Below the pieces are notes generated by a model. That model made no database searches and was not told the DNA's origin. It saw nothing but the letters and a program-made list of their open reading frames with translations. Position numbers and translations under genes: made by a program. DNA of 64,000 nucleotides from Pachyseris speciosa (taxonomy: Eukaryota; Cnidaria; Anthozoa; Scleractinia; Pachyseridae). Below, piece after piece: positions 55,899-58,600 of the stretch; positions within the stretch are counted from its first letter, which is position 1, and each line of letters opens with the position of its first letter. The stretch lies in contig JAEMWC010000460.1 of assembly GCA_016490735.1 (NCBI GenBank), forward strand, positions 420,001 through 484,000. Direction: 5' to 3'.

Positions 55899-57414
55899 GC
55901 GATGGTGATGGTGGCGCTGATGTTAGCTTATTGTTGGTGGTCAGTCTTGATGCTCGACCGAACTGTAGCGTGCGAGAGAGTAGTATCGTGAGGAAAAAAT
56001 TCTGCTTATTCACAACTACGCGCCGCCTTTTCGTTGTTTCTCGCCATCTTAACACCCGGGACAAGCAGCAATCAGTAGCGCGCGTAGTATTCCAAGAATG
56101 CTCTATTTATGGTCAAACATGAGGAACGATCCGAGGTCAAAATTGTAAGAAATTTTTTGTGTGTGTTAAATATGGCAAACGTTTTCGTACAGGAATGTAC
56201 CGCTTAGGTGCTTTCTTTGGGGTTGGTTATAAGTAGTGGTTCGTACTCCGGCTTTGGCCATAGAAGTGTTATCAGCGTGTTTTAAATCAGTACCATCGGC
56301 CTGGAAAGTCGCCTAAAAAGTGGTATTTATTTCGATTGGTGCACTTTAGCATTTCATCCACCCACTGAGTTTTATTTTTATAAAATTCGGACACTGGGTG
56401 AAGTAACTAGAACCACCGAAAAGCACTGCTCAGAAGCTTTCATTTGAATGGTCACACTTTTGGATTTCATCCACGGGCCCAAAACTGCCTTTGTAATTAC
56501 ATCTGCAAACGGTTAGACTTTCTAGTCTTCTCGGAGAAGGACAATGAATCGTAGGTCCCGCATCACAATACTTGTTCCTGTTGACCTGTGGGACGATAAA
56601 GAACCCACACACTGTTCGAAAAGAGTAGGGGACGTAGTTCCCGGTGTAGTGGTCTATCTATATCTCTCATCTGTCACATTAATAAGTGCGTGGGTTGCGT
56701 GGGTGGGTGACATAAATATGGACCGATAGTAGCTGGCAGAGGCGCCTTTACAGGCTAACGTCCCATCTCACTCCATAGAAGAATTAAAAATCGTTATGAT
56801 ACTGTGTGATATGTGCGGTATATAAATCAGTTACCATTACCATTAGCATTACCTTGTAAAACGTAATAAACAGCGCCACAGGAAAATACTTCTCCGTAGC
56901 TAGCTTTCATTTGAATGGTCACACTTAAGCATTTCAATCATAGACTCAAAGTCAGAATTTCCTTGTGCAGCATAATAAACAGCACCAGAGGGTAATACTG
57001 CTCAGTAGCTTTCATTTGAATGGTCACACTCGAGGATTTCATCGATAAACTCAAAAGCTAGAACCACTTTGTACAGTATAATAAATAGCACCACAGCTAG
57101 AACCACCTTGTACACCAAAGGAAAGTACTGCTCAGTAGCTTTTATTTGAATAGTCAAACAAGGATTTTATCAACAAGCTCAAGTCCAAATAATCGCTTTA
57201 GCATTTTGTAATTGGGAATTAAGCGGTGAAAAATTCATTTTTAAACTTCTTTTCCAGGATGTTTCATACGCTCTTGTGTGAAAGTGAGGACAAGCGTGCC
57301 AGAGATGCGTTCGTGGAAGACGAGGATACCTTTGAAATATTTGACCCTCGAAATCCCATTAACAAAAGGCGACGGGAAGCAAGCAAAAAGTCCATGAAAG
57401 AGAAACGAAGATAA
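3456..57414 (+). CDS. CWC27: CWC27 spliceosome-associated cyclophilin-like protein (5' partial, 11 exons)
   Basis: Exons at 3456-3599, 4004-4102, 4832-4929, 7256-7325, 8158-8247, 34449-34499, 43808-43938, 46991-47085, 54896-55002, 55434-55555 and 57258-57414 all have AG/GT borders. Their phases join to 1164 nt: 387 codons plus TAA. CWC27 is a nuclear component of the activated spliceosome, known to work with CWC22. The window starts inside the cyclophilin domain ([18 protein letters not shown]). The middle is the charged family-specific region ([16 protein letters not shown]). The end is the diagnostic [11 protein letters not shown] and [10 protein letters not shown] block. From memory, human CWC27 has about 472 residues and the corresponding aspartate near position 85, so about 84 N-terminal residues are missing upstream and the total would be almost identical. 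Where active cyclophilins have Trp (CypA W121), this protein has Glu in PELNGKH, as in human CWC27, so isomerase activity is doubtful. Confidence 0.95.
4004..4102 (+). CDS. CWC27: CWC27 exon 2 in window
   Basis: Phase-0 exon of 33 codons between tag and gtaggt. It encodes [17 protein letters not shown] and then [12 protein letters not shown], which closes the cyclophilin domain and matches the family-specific DDERPHNPHKIKS-type sequence. Confidence 0.94.
4527..4543. repeat. poly-G tract, 17 bases
   Basis: Uninterrupted G run in an intron. Its length is liable to sequencing error, and on the sense strand it could form a G-quadruplex-like structure in the pre-mRNA. Confidence 0.9.
4832..4929 (+). 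CDS. CWC27: CWC27 exon 3 in window
   Basis: 98-nt exon between cttctcag and gtgagt. It reads [12 protein letters not shown] and then a lysine-rich stretch and leaves two bases of a Lys codon that is completed by the next exon. Confidence 0.94.
5097..6113 (-). pseudogene. non-LTR retrotransposon (LINE) reverse transcriptase, 3' part
   Basis: Read on the minus strand, the segment gives the second half of a LINE reverse transcriptase in several frames with stops. It has the catalytic FADD at 6055-6066 followed by [17 protein letters not shown], then [38 protein letters not shown] and a C-terminal CxxC..H-like zinc knuckle with preceding [16 protein letters not shown]. The order is typical of RTE/Jockey-like elements. 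It is 5'-truncated inside a CWC27 intron, as expected of incomplete target-primed insertion. The assignment to a clade is tentative. Confidence 0.85.
6116..6985. repeat. 60-bp minisatellite, split by a palindromic insertion
   Basis: Units of about 60-68 bp (gaatggtaccaatactcc ... gggtatcctgtgatggacat) occur twice at 6116-6262 and about five times at 6655-6985. One more unit lies at 5040-5095 next to the LINE 3' end, so the repeat probably derives from the LINE tail. Confidence 0.85.
6296..6630. mobile_element. palindromic MITE inside the 60-bp array
   Basis: The arms about 6296-6440 and 6472-6630 are imperfect reverse complements (for example ctgcttactccatacaaatc against gatttgtatggagtcagcag). 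It interrupts the 60-bp tandem repeat. Confidence 0.75.
7038..7055. repeat. poly-G tract, 18 bases
   Basis: Second long G run, in the third intron of the window. Confidence 0.9.
7256..7325 (+). CDS. CWC27: CWC27 exon 4 in window
   Basis: 70-nt exon after aacag. Its first base completes the split Lys codon, then [16 protein letters not shown], the acidic segment conserved in CWC27. The donor is gttgga. Confidence 0.94.
8158..8247 (+). CDS. CWC27: CWC27 exon 5 in window
   Basis: 30-codon phase-0 exon after ttactag: [19 protein letters not shown] and an acidic/Thr tail. It matches the SSHDLL region of the family. It is followed by gtaggt and a 26.2-kb intron. Confidence 0.92.
8248..9699. other. 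start of the 26.2-kb CWC27 intron, no gene seen
   Basis: AT-rich intron DNA with short simple repeats (taat runs near 9195-9215 and 9380-9410). Short open frames here have no recognisable content. Confidence 0.5.
9700..12143 (+). mobile_element. hAT-like DNA transposon, decayed
   Basis: Both ends carry several gcataat words in opposite orientation (9715-9785 and 12070-12135). The right end reads inward as cagggcgataaattatgc, the usual CAGGG start of hAT ends. The left end, agggttagggtttatgctgg, is a poorer match. The interior holds a broken transposase. A run of 24 T lies at 12021-12044. Confidence 0.75.
10026..11849 (+). pseudogene. hAT transposase, broken into several frames
   Basis: Pieces in order: 10026-10373 ([11 protein letters not shown]..., N-terminal), 10409-10666 ([14 protein letters not shown] ... 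[12 protein letters not shown], first catalytic Asp region of an RNase-H-like fold), 10685-11389 ([52 protein letters not shown]) and 11662-11849 ([14 protein letters not shown] ... [12 protein letters not shown], the hATC dimerisation block). Frameshifts and stops separate them, so no full transposase can be made. Intact hAT transposases are usually 500-700 residues, and the sum here fits. Similar hAT proteins with the FDETT/TRWWS pattern are common in cnidarians. Confidence 0.85.
12480..12610 (+). mobile_element. 5'-truncated SINE (body only)
   Basis: The stretch caggctttattttcactact ... ttcataactgcgaggatcat ... cacatattcata is nearly identical to the body downstream of the tRNA-like head at 58650-58721. 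Here only cccgtaca of the head is left. Confidence 0.75.
12921..13042. mobile_element. hairpin MITE
   Basis: ggtcaaggtggcgggatatt at 12922 is matched inverted by aatatcccgccatcttgacc ending at 13041. An inner pair (tttatggaccttgac / tcgatccataaaca) extends the fold. The A and T runs in the loop arms are also complementary. Confidence 0.8.
13541..13611 (+). repeat. left half of a block duplicated at 32803-32895
   Basis: The block starting caagtttcaatccacttcca and ending gtctttaataaca matches 32806 onward. The next part of the block resumes at 15022 after the inserted element, see the entry at 32803. Confidence 0.8.
13751..13965. mobile_element. 215-bp palindromic MITE with 10-bp target duplication
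   Basis: agactcgtacccagtcgc at 13751 and its inverse ending at 13965 frame an almost perfect hairpin with arms of about 100 bp. gacaaagccc occurs directly before (13741-13750) and after (13966-13975), a 9-10 bp target duplication of the type made by Mutator-like elements. It sits inside the TIR of the 13612-15021 element. Confidence 0.9.
14147..14221. mobile_element. 75-bp perfect palindrome with 9-bp target duplication
   Basis: taccctgcgagcagagtctc ... gagactctgctcgcagggta is a perfect inverted repeat with arms of 33 bp and a 9-bp loop. gacactaat is repeated at 14138-14146 and 14222-14230. No coding capacity. The size of the duplication again suggests a Mutator-type mobiliser. Confidence 0.92.
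14265..14906 (+). pseudogene. captured or element-encoded C2C2-type protein fragment
   Basis: Starts [19 protein letters not shown], then [19 protein letters not shown]. After a frameshift near 14400 it continues [38 protein letters not shown], and after further breaks [36 protein letters not shown] and [19 protein letters not shown]. The CxCxxC pairs suggest zinc binding. I do not recognise a named family. It fills the space between the TIRs and ends in the right arm, so it is either a relic of the element's own gene or a captured host exon. Two frameshifts and an in-frame stop make it non-functional. Confidence 0.6.
15022..15112 (+). repeat. right half of the block duplicated at 32897-33021
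   Basis: acaaaactagaccattattt ... aattgaaatcaaatcaatca matches 32890-33012 apart from a 45-base insertion or deletion. It directly precedes the protease gene. Confidence 0.8.
15408..17816 (+). CDS. multi-repeat trypsin-like serine protease (single exon)
   Basis: Open frame of 802 codons from ATG 15408 to TGA 17814-17816. The frame is open back to 15324 and an acceptor-like cacttag ends at 15323, so a spliced upstream exon is possible. Residues 34, 139, 226, 329 and 432 begin five units of 87-105 residues with a Tyr-x-x-x-x-Ala-x-x-x-Val-x-Asp-Cys-Phe start (for example [14 protein letters not shown]) and a [20 protein letters not shown] middle, each ending in a charged helix. From 526 comes a trypsin-fold domain: [20 protein letters not shown] with His546, KDLALLY with Asp582, [10 protein letters not shown] with Ser661. 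No signal peptide or membrane helix is visible, so the protein is probably intracellular. The repeats may be helical adaptor domains that recruit or trigger the protease, by analogy to death-fold or effector-associated domains; this is inference. It lies in a CWC27 intron on the same strand. Confidence 0.88.
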   Translation: MHADADLLGDEGRKGLDACVKVKIYGKPEDTLRYDRNTALQLLNDCYAGWWDCDLRYSLYDLFLPREFGEDGKANSQKTYDIVEIYEALVNFDKVPYLEKYPEPGPRYDELKELIDKRRAAIDRECQEAVDNPGGKRQYSWLVAQHRVRDCFAGSFAKDYPLVCYKIENPRQTGYEPHNIIDIYDAVVLFDEMKFVEMFPFHMVSDWKARVEGRYEEAPDKSLEKYTRYEAEQLVKSCFHLCCTRTSDYWPVGLDMFPIQKNGDESSVKTSFNEFDINKACEKLEAERLCQKYPENDGPGSDELRKSIEENRNGVRKEYEILKSSVHRYSPAEAEQRVRDCFKKDAQLSQFREVIFPVKGNTRYGDKMVRDFNQTYDIFDIKAALDFLSGQLESLHPQLGEAELSPEQESVTKFRKAVKMEYETAKRQLFGYTRDEADHRVRDCFAYVALRETDIFPSKEENNGIPKIQQTYDIFEIKNAVDYFDEKKLLDRYTDENDPKAKKANEAVDKKRTLIKNEYAKATKKIEIEHGSGFIIQGHFVMTNKHVIEGALSDKTKEIQICNAIIGVELTCEIAHSDAVKDLALLYCQELDAMQHSIRPLAFSNLNESLLPGMQIFSCGYPMSHTGEEALFVSGNVSGFKKTYSGQKMAVLNCSLNSGNSGGPVLCWMQGQLRVAGVATQKHCKDILTVEEREEIEGIRESMQTSSISGSMGDSLWYDEKERKQIKLNLLTLKLYDALETHSQFNLSNALPGCYAIEFIKECIGKYNGEGKEELTEVVQWSEDHINILPSGEHTVSECCIQ
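17911..18085. mobile_element. fold-back repeat with ACTCAGACC words
   Basis: gtgtctcgaaaactcagacc near 17912 is matched inverted at 18030-18085 (tgagttttcagggtct ... tttttgagacaccc), with an inner copy around 17950-18005. The same word family builds the larger palindrome at 36932-37515. Confidence 0.75.
18285..18405 (+). mobile_element. Penelope-like element scrap
   Basis: Reads [14 protein letters not shown] in one frame, the motif that follows the reverse transcriptase in Penelope-like elements. The reverse complement of the same stretch occurs at 24465-24550 and a relative at 37680-37720. Confidence 0.7.
18865..19800 (+). pseudogene. internally deleted Penelope-like element with GIY-YIG endonuclease
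   Basis: An N-terminal piece at 18872-19129 ([11 protein letters not shown] ... [19 protein letters not shown]) is followed, without any reverse transcriptase, by the C-terminal piece ending at 19661 in another frame: [25 protein letters not shown], then [32 protein letters not shown] and [13 protein letters not shown]. The IYCITC...LYIDETGR block is the GIY-YIG endonuclease of Penelope-like elements, with Tyr-Ile-Asp where Tyr-Ile-Gly is usual. A hammerhead-like end follows at 19757-19787. The copy could at most have moved in trans. Confidence 0.82.
19757..19787 (+). other. hammerhead-ribozyme-like Penelope 3' end (degraded core)
   Basis: tccaacgaagggctaacgc then tcgaaacgtcagc fits the order CUGANGA, short stem II (gggc/gctc), GAAA of the hammerhead core, except that the first box reads ccaacga instead of ctgacga. 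Hammerhead motifs are known at the ends of Penelope-like elements. Confidence 0.5.
19989..20219. mobile_element. 231-bp palindromic MITE
   Basis: gtaaaagttacgaaatataa at 19992 and its exact inverse ending at 20217 bound a hairpin with arms of about 100 bp that includes the tgacgtca-containing stem (20070-20140). Loop near 20095-20115. Bordering ctggac/gtccag words at 19930-19978 and 20665-20716 form a wider, looser inverted pair. Confidence 0.88.
21594..21918 (+). pseudogene. three mini-exons of a captured gene 5' end
   Basis: ATG at 21594 opens exon 21594-21612 (donor gttagt). Exons 21720-21756 (ccctag acceptor, gtaagt donor) and 21874-21918 (ttcttag acceptor, gtatgt donor) follow. Their phases 1 and 2 join exactly to [19 protein letters not shown] and then [14 protein letters not shown] plus two bases. 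No following exon is found before the right arm. An acidic, Ser-rich start like this is common in nuclear proteins; I do not recognise the gene. Perfect phase across two introns argues that it was a real gene start. Confidence 0.55.
22457..22610. repeat. inverted repeat inside the foldback element
   Basis: attggtaataagacttc ... gtctgtaatcatactcg pairs with cgtatgattacagactgaat ... gattaccattactaatt. The arms are about 65 bp and imperfect. Confidence 0.75.
23525..24190. other. intron DNA, no gene seen
   Basis: AT-rich, with short unassignable open frames. Confidence 0.5.
24465..25610 (-). pseudogene. Penelope-like reverse transcriptase fragment
   Basis: On the minus strand: [20 protein letters not shown] and MAKVETEMI (25360-25480), a block with the family's THGTAMGTK motif, then [37 protein letters not shown] and [12 protein letters not shown] (25323-25140), then, after the MITE insertion, the region ending [13 protein letters not shown] (about 24540-24500). 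Stops and frameshifts are present. The upstream half of the reverse transcriptase and the GIY-YIG endonuclease are missing. Confidence 0.85.
24835..25140. mobile_element. 306-bp palindromic MITE inside the Penelope fragment
   Basis: ggcgctgttacactgcaatg at 24835 is matched inverted by cattgcacagtgtaacagag ending at 25138. The arms carry repeated inverted words gtgcaacttgt / acaagttgcac and tgcgagaca / tgtctcgca, so the whole element folds with several sub-stems. tta-type duplications flank it. Confidence 0.9.
25713..26729. other. intron DNA, no gene seen
   Basis: AT-rich, no recognisable coding or repeat content. Confidence 0.5.
26730..26882. mobile_element. 153-bp MITE
   Basis: ctgctagcagtccctttt at 26730 and aaagggactgctagcag ending 26882 form terminal inverted repeats of 17 bp. 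The interior is not palindromic. Confidence 0.8.
26883..27894. other. intron DNA, no gene seen
   Basis: Contains a pyrimidine-rich strip near 27460-27590. Short open frames have no recognisable content. Confidence 0.5.
27895..28420. repeat. CATGAAAA/TTTTCATG palindrome-rich array, cluster 1
   Basis: Dozens of catgaaaa, ttttcatg and cccatgaaa words alternate in both orientations with irregular spacing. Because catg is self-complementary the whole array is one degenerate palindromic field. Confidence 0.85.
28421..31254. other. intron DNA between the two CATG arrays
   Basis: No confident gene. On the minus strand two short exon-like stretches appear (29500-29612, [19 protein letters not shown] then stop; 28958-29049 after an [18 protein letters not shown] ... 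then stop), but nothing ties them together. Confidence 0.4.
31255..31700. repeat. CATGAAA/TTTCATGGCC array, cluster 2
   Basis: Same type as 27895-28420 with ttcatggcccatgaa as the commonest palindromic unit. It ends 25 bp before the decayed protease copy. Confidence 0.85.
31725..32721 (+). pseudogene. decayed copy of the trypsin-like protease domain
   Basis: Homologous at DNA level to about 16945-17816 of the protease gene. It keeps [16 protein letters not shown] and TNKHVIQD (catalytic His context), [10 protein letters not shown] (Asp context, another frame), [19 protein letters not shown], and the Ser region as LNSGNS followed by Trp instead of Gly-Gly. The C-terminal [16 protein letters not shown] and the final TGA are recognisable. 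Several frameshifts and stops break it. None of the five N-terminal repeats is present. It is a 5'-truncated duplicate, not a functional enzyme. Confidence 0.9.
32803..33025 (+). repeat. intergenic block shared with the upstream flank of the protease gene
   Basis: caagtttcaatccatttcca, gtctttaataacaaaactag, ggaattcaattcatgtgaag and aattgaaatcaaatcaatca follow in the same order as at 13541-13611 plus 15022-15112. Here the block lies downstream of the pseudogene, and there it lies upstream of the intact gene, as expected of a former tandem array. Confidence 0.85.
33026..34448. other. end of the 26.2-kb intron, no gene seen
   Basis: AT-rich with a G tract at 34060-34075. No recognisable coding content before exon 34449. 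Confidence 0.5.
34449..34499 (+). CDS. CWC27: CWC27 exon 6 in window (17-codon microexon)
   Basis: 51-nt phase-0 exon after gtcctag, encoding [17 protein letters not shown], then a gtattg donor. The sequence is low complexity, so the call rests on splice sites, phase and position between recognised exons. It may be skipped in some transcripts without frame loss. Confidence 0.75.
35414..35920 (+). repeat. ~150-bp direct duplication around a solo TIR-like hairpin
   Basis: The stretch 35423-35553 (aacacggcagtccatc ... cgatacgtgacaaca) is repeated at 35761-35920 with about 90% identity. Between the copies lies the hairpin 35610-35742. Confidence 0.85.
35610..35742. mobile_element. solo terminal arm related to the 13612-15021 element
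   Basis: Bounded by gtctgtagtctctaattttt and its inner inverse aaattagagactactcgcag. The outer end tagactgcgagtagt (minus strand) equals the start of the element at 13612. The GC-rich middle (cgcgcgcgcacgtg) resembles that arm in composition only. Confidence 0.7.
36932..37515. mobile_element. 585-bp foldback element with ACTCAGACC words
   Basis: gtgtctggaaaactcagacc at 36932 and its inverse ending 37513 bound arms of about 290 bp that include a matching pair aataaacgtgggcaaaatga / tcattttgcccacgtttatt. Within each arm aactcagaccc is repeated. Relative of 17911-18085. Confidence 0.9.
37545..40345 (-). pseudogene. Penelope-like element with reverse transcriptase, inserted in the ISL2EU element
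   Basis: Minus strand. N-terminal region 40187-39870 ([20 protein letters not shown]); [19 protein letters not shown] and [16 protein letters not shown] (39623-39470); then the MITE; reverse transcriptase block [47 protein letters not shown] (38800-38640), [17 protein letters not shown] (catalytic-loop context, 38597-38540); and finally a region ending [11 protein letters not shown] (37720-37680). Frameshifts and stops occur throughout and no GIY-YIG endonuclease follows. gtactaaaac ... ccggaacacc at 37545-37590 recurs inverted at 40310-40350. Confidence 0.85.
39130..39463. mobile_element. 334-bp palindromic MITE inside the Penelope ORF
   Basis: cacatgtcatcggcttcccc at 39133 and its inverse (gggaaagccgatgacatgta, ending 39462) frame arms of at least 55 bp (gtggggtcgac ... 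gtcgaccccac). The interior is partly palindromic (gggggattg / tccctggttg). Confidence 0.9.
41122..41366. mobile_element. 245-bp MITE between the two ISL2EU genes
   Basis: actagtgaggccttccaagg at 41122 and its perfect inverse ending at 41366 give 23-bp terminal inverted repeats. If the outer actagt is a palindromic target duplication, the element proper is 41128-41360. Confidence 0.88.
41367..43116 (-). pseudogene. SWIM zinc finger plus YqaJ-like nuclease (ISL2EU second gene), frameshifted
   Basis: Minus strand. Exon 43116-43101 opens ATG GCG ACT TCT CAA and has donor gtac. The next coding stretch (about 42850-42680) reads [17 protein letters not shown], then, after a frameshift, [19 protein letters not shown] and PDYLHEISG. 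42545-41897 gives the SWIM finger [17 protein letters not shown] and a linker. 41880-41370 gives a YqaJ recombinase-type nuclease: [33 protein letters not shown] and [10 protein letters not shown] with the Glu-x-Lys catalytic pair. Three or more frameshifts and stops break it. YqaJ proteins are alkaline-exonuclease-like; their role in transposition is unproven. Confidence 0.82.
43403..43441. repeat. 39-bp hairpin
   Basis: cgccatgtttgtgtacc and ggtacacaaatatggcg pair around a 5-base loop in the last part of the intron before exon 43808. Confidence 0.7.
43808..43938 (+). CDS. CWC27: CWC27 exon 7 in window
   Basis: 131-nt exon after ttccag: [20 protein letters not shown], then a Lys/Glu-rich stretch, ending with two bases AG before gttggt. 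The [11 protein letters not shown] part corresponds to MRERIAKKLKK in human CWC27. Confidence 0.9.
44282..45082 (-). CDS. Penelope-like RT C-terminus plus GIY-YIG endonuclease (open frame)
   Basis: 267-codon uninterrupted frame. It begins in the end of the reverse transcriptase ([56 protein letters not shown]), passes a linker ([20 protein letters not shown]) and ends in a GIY-YIG nuclease: [37 protein letters not shown], then [16 protein letters not shown]. The catalytic Tyr, Tyr, Arg and a C-terminal Glu are in place. The element nicks DNA and primes reverse transcription from the nick. The upstream RT core is missing, so this is a 5'-truncated but young-looking copy. Confidence 0.88.
   Translation of the reverse strand: METENENSIPFLDTLIIKDSNGYLSTSVHRKPTHTDQYLAYDSHHPQSVKRGIVKCLYDRSKHLITKPSVISHEKKLLSSVLVSNGYPFSFVKILTKTKGRTTTKKPEPEIKSTVVLPYVKDTSEALRRCLQQQGIDHRSHLVRPKDIVDPVKQDGVVYKIPCECGKVYIGETGRSMHEQIKEHDRDIRLARTQSSAVLEHSNATGHCPLWDEVKFIDRNPHWYTRRVKEAIHIRLHPNNINRDSGIEIPEAWMPTIKHHNSRSVP
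45095..45552 (+). pseudogene. second GIY-YIG Penelope copy, 5'-truncated
   Basis: From 45178 the frame is open through the whole nuclease ([20 protein letters not shown]) to the same C-terminus as the minus copy, with only three or so substitutions visible (for example AVSEHSN for AVLEHSN). The piece before 45178 (ggaggctcttcgccgttgcc) is rearranged, so no upstream start belongs to it. Confidence 0.85.
45702..45740 (+). other. hammerhead-like motif at Penelope 3' end
   Basis: ctgaagaccagcaatatagc then ggtcgaaacgtcgcg has the core boxes CTGAAGA and GAAAC in order with a weak stem between. The mirror copy lies at 44101-44132 on the minus strand. Confidence 0.5.
45816..45908. repeat. (AT)n microsatellite
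   Basis: About 46 uninterrupted AT units directly beside the plus-strand Penelope 3' end, a typical tail or target site of Penelope insertions. Confidence 0.97.
46088..46192. mobile_element. 105-bp hairpin element
   Basis: ttctcaatggggattaattg at 46089 pairs with caattaatccccattgagaa ending 46185, arms of about 43 bp with a short loop that contains a gcagtgtggttag duplication. Confidence 0.88.
46186..46520 (+). pseudogene. 3' end of another Penelope-like element
   Basis: [20 protein letters not shown] and [11 protein letters not shown] followed by TAG at 46290-46292 is the typical last part of an element endonuclease ORF (charged helix then a GLN motif). A hammerhead-like motif follows at 46432-46468. 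All upstream coding sequence is missing; the hairpin sits at the truncation point. Confidence 0.65.
46430..46468 (+). other. hammerhead-ribozyme-like motif with perfect stem II
   Basis: CTGAAGA at 46432-46438, stem II ggctgg (46440-46445) with ccagcc (46451-46456), then GAAA at 46457-46460 and tatagtac. gtac before the first box can pair with gtac after the last. All invariant core bases of a hammerhead (CUGANGA, GAAA) are present; the cleavage-site strand is not identified. Confidence 0.6.
46991..47085 (+). CDS. CWC27: CWC27 exon 8 in window
   Basis: 95-nt exon after cttttcag. It completes a Ser codon and reads [20 protein letters not shown], the coiled-coil-like segment of the C-terminal part. 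One base is left before gtactc. Confidence 0.92.
47235..47720. repeat. three degenerate ~165-bp tandem copies
   Basis: gcgatttgaa(t/c)ggtgatcaaa, ttctgcaayaaa(r)gattytccaaagccat and tacggtggatatttgtg recur in order three times downstream of exon 46991-47085. Confidence 0.7.
48102..48176 (+). tRNA. tRNA-Gly(GCC)-like sequence, probably a pseudogene
   Basis: ggggtagaattctcgcc, anticodon arm ccaGCCacgcgg and cccgggttcgattcccgg are the D, anticodon and T arms of tRNA-Gly(GCC). ccaatgca is the usual 3' acceptor strand, but the 5' strand (gcttgca) does not pair with it, and position 33 before the anticodon is A instead of T. A T6 run follows at 48183-48188 as in a Pol III terminator. It borders the TIR of the next element, so it may also be a SINE head. 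Confidence 0.6.
48795..49220 (+). CDS. truncated transposase-like protein with helix-turn-helix start
   Basis: 141 codons, [20 protein letters not shown] then [40 protein letters not shown] and [17 protein letters not shown]. The order (helix-turn-helix with [11 protein letters not shown], basic Arg-Gly-Gly hinge, second helical part [15 protein letters not shown], then RNDYANWFM) is that of Tc1/IS630-like transposases up to the start of the catalytic domain. The DDE part is absent: the frame stops at TAG 49218-49220 just before it. It lies between the two arms of the element. Either a relic or a stand-alone DNA-binding repressor-like product. Confidence 0.65.
   Translation: MYMHVFDVPQRNRIQLEHLERIIRAFEDENEDYVLVADTLGVNRSTARGIVARYIREVRIAERPRGGRNNDETKDCLNDILNENCLLTLAQINRELRVRLFRVKLVRPLPADGNRPDVIERRNDYANWFMSDVDLFTSMLK
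49490..49520. repeat. short hairpin tcaggc...gcctga
   Basis: tcaggcccaattgaagc and gctacaattgagcctga pair imperfectly. The words are shared with the hairpin at 53368-53442. Confidence 0.6.
50808..51816. mobile_element. 1.0-kb element with TTAACCCATTG ends
   Basis: gttaacccattgtctaccgg at 50808 and ccggcacgggtgccaatggg then ttaa ending 51815 are terminal inverted repeats of about 12 bp with looser extension. An internal hairpin cgacctaccgcc / ggcggtaggtcg lies at 51230-51305. No recognisable protein; the 124-codon frame at 51505 has no family features. Confidence 0.65.
51817..53200. other. no gene; SINE-like remnant near its start
   Basis: ggtttgaatccc at 51876 resembles a B-box, and 52045-52175 (aaagaacctacacacttgat, gaaaagagtaggtggcaatg) is a diverged copy of 56590-56645. 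The rest is AT-rich. Confidence 0.45.
53368..53442. mobile_element. 75-bp hairpin
   Basis: atcaggctctatttttcgtt and aacgaaaatagagcctgat pair with a second inner stem (tttccctcggg / ctcgggaaag) in the loop. Confidence 0.85.
54617..54790. repeat. (GAT)n/(GAC)n microsatellite
   Basis: Imperfect gatgat run 100 bp upstream of CWC27 exon 54896. It causes the poly-His/Ser open frames on the opposite strand. Confidence 0.95.
54896..55002 (+). CDS. CWC27: CWC27 exon 9 in window
   Basis: 107-nt exon after atcag: [20 protein letters not shown] and then [15 protein letters not shown], matching the basic EYRREKQKYEALRKQ...SREDQ region of the family. The donor is gtaaca. Confidence 0.93.
55434..55555 (+). 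CDS. CWC27: CWC27 exon 10 in window
   Basis: 122-nt exon after atgtag: [15 protein letters not shown] and a long Glu/Asp/Asn tract ending DDTG plus two bases of Trp. It corresponds to TLALLNQFKSKL in human CWC27. Confidence 0.94.
55860..55912. repeat. (GAT)n microsatellite
   Basis: Second trinucleotide tract, in the last CWC27 intron. Confidence 0.93.
56395..57190. repeat. ~110-bp tandem repeats before the terminal CWC27 exon, interrupted
   Basis: ctgctcagtagctttcattt then gaatggtcacac recurs at about 56427, 56900, 57000 and 57130 with a caccttgtac/agcaccaca linker. The first copy is separated from the others by the repeat at 56500-56865. Confidence 0.8.
56500..56865 (+). mobile_element. 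LINE/SINE-type dispersed repeat
   Basis: A 366-bp insertion into the tandem array. cgataaagaacccacacact, cgaaaagagtagggg and the (ACCATT)-like tail at 56840-56860 after ggtatataaatcag look like the tail of an L2/CR1-type LINE or its SINE. A diverged relative lies at 52045-52175. Confidence 0.55.
57258..57414 (+). CDS. CWC27: CWC27 terminal exon
   Basis: Starts after tttccag with the base that completes Trp, then [40 protein letters not shown] and the basic C-terminus, stop TAA at 57412-57414. A possible weak polyadenylation signal ATTAAA lies near 57596. Confidence 0.96.
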
Positions 57415-58600
57415 CACGAATCACAATCCGTGAAGACTTGTAAGGACCGTAAGTACAGTAGCCGAGGGAACAAGCGTGGTATTCGGCAAATCTTCGGATA
57501 TATCCCGAAGAGTATCAGAGTACAGCGAACGAAAGCACTTGAATTTAACGTCATACGTATATTTCACGTCGCTTGCATGGCAACTTCAGCTCCAGATTAA
57601 ATCCCGGAGCTGGGATTTAATCCTGAGAACGCCTGTTTCCTCTTTAACAGTGATATAACTTTCTGAGTGTATGAAAAATATTAATTATTATTTTAAAACT
57701 TGTTATGAAATGGTCCACGCTACAGCTTTCAAGAGCGATTAGTTTTCTTTGTCGCCGCTTTGAGCTGGAAGGGGATATGTACGAAAGAAAGAATGAATGC
57801 TATTTGGCTTCTGCAAGAGTGTTGTTAATACTTGTGAAATTCTTGGCAAAAAATCTGACATACGAATCAAGCTTTCTGTAAAACTAGCGGCGACTGTCTT
57901 TCTATAAACTTCATGTCTGAGACTTTTCTATTAAACTTGAATATTATGCAACTTAAAGAGTTAGATATGGCTTGAGTAACTCGTTTCTATTATTGTTTTT
58001 CCTGCATTAGTAGAAGAAAAGAGCTTCTAATTCTTGTATGTATCAAGAATCATGCTCACTTTCAACTGAACCTAAACAAATCGTCTTTAGAACCAGCAAG
58101 CTGGTTTCAATGGTACATAGTTTCCTCTTTCTGATTGGTTTGGTTCTGTTCATTGATAAAGACGGAGTAACATAGTCTAATGTCGCAGCCGCTGAACAAA
58201 GAACACCGGGACGCAATTTTGAGCGACTCACGGAAAGGAGAGAAAAATAGCTAACTGGCACCCAATCGTTTTTCTGCAGCGCTTGCTACGCTGGTTCAAT
58301 TTACTGCGGTTTGAGAGTCATTGGCCCCGTGGCCGTAACTCTCCTAGGAAAATGAGTTCTTCGCGTTTTGCTTGTCTTACCTGTCACGAGAGTTTAAGTG
58401 CAGCTAATCTTTGTTATATCGACCATAGAAAAGGGGGGGGAGGTTCATCGACGATACCTAACTAAGGGAGGGGGGGCAGAGCCACAGCTGTGGGAGTTCC
58501 CCCCTGGTGTCTTGCTAGAGAGAGGGCCTCTCAGCGGTGACGTCAATAGCCATTTTTTCTTTAACGCTCGAAATCTCAGTTTTTATTTTTATTTTGGATT
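57415..58600. other. intergenic DNA downstream of CWC27
   Basis: No recognisable gene. It holds the presumed 3' UTR of CWC27 and a G-rich stretch at 58430-58475. Confidence 0.5.

Noticed and set aside
55828..56064. poly-Ser minus frame near 55.9 kb
   Set aside because: Also caused by a GAT tract.
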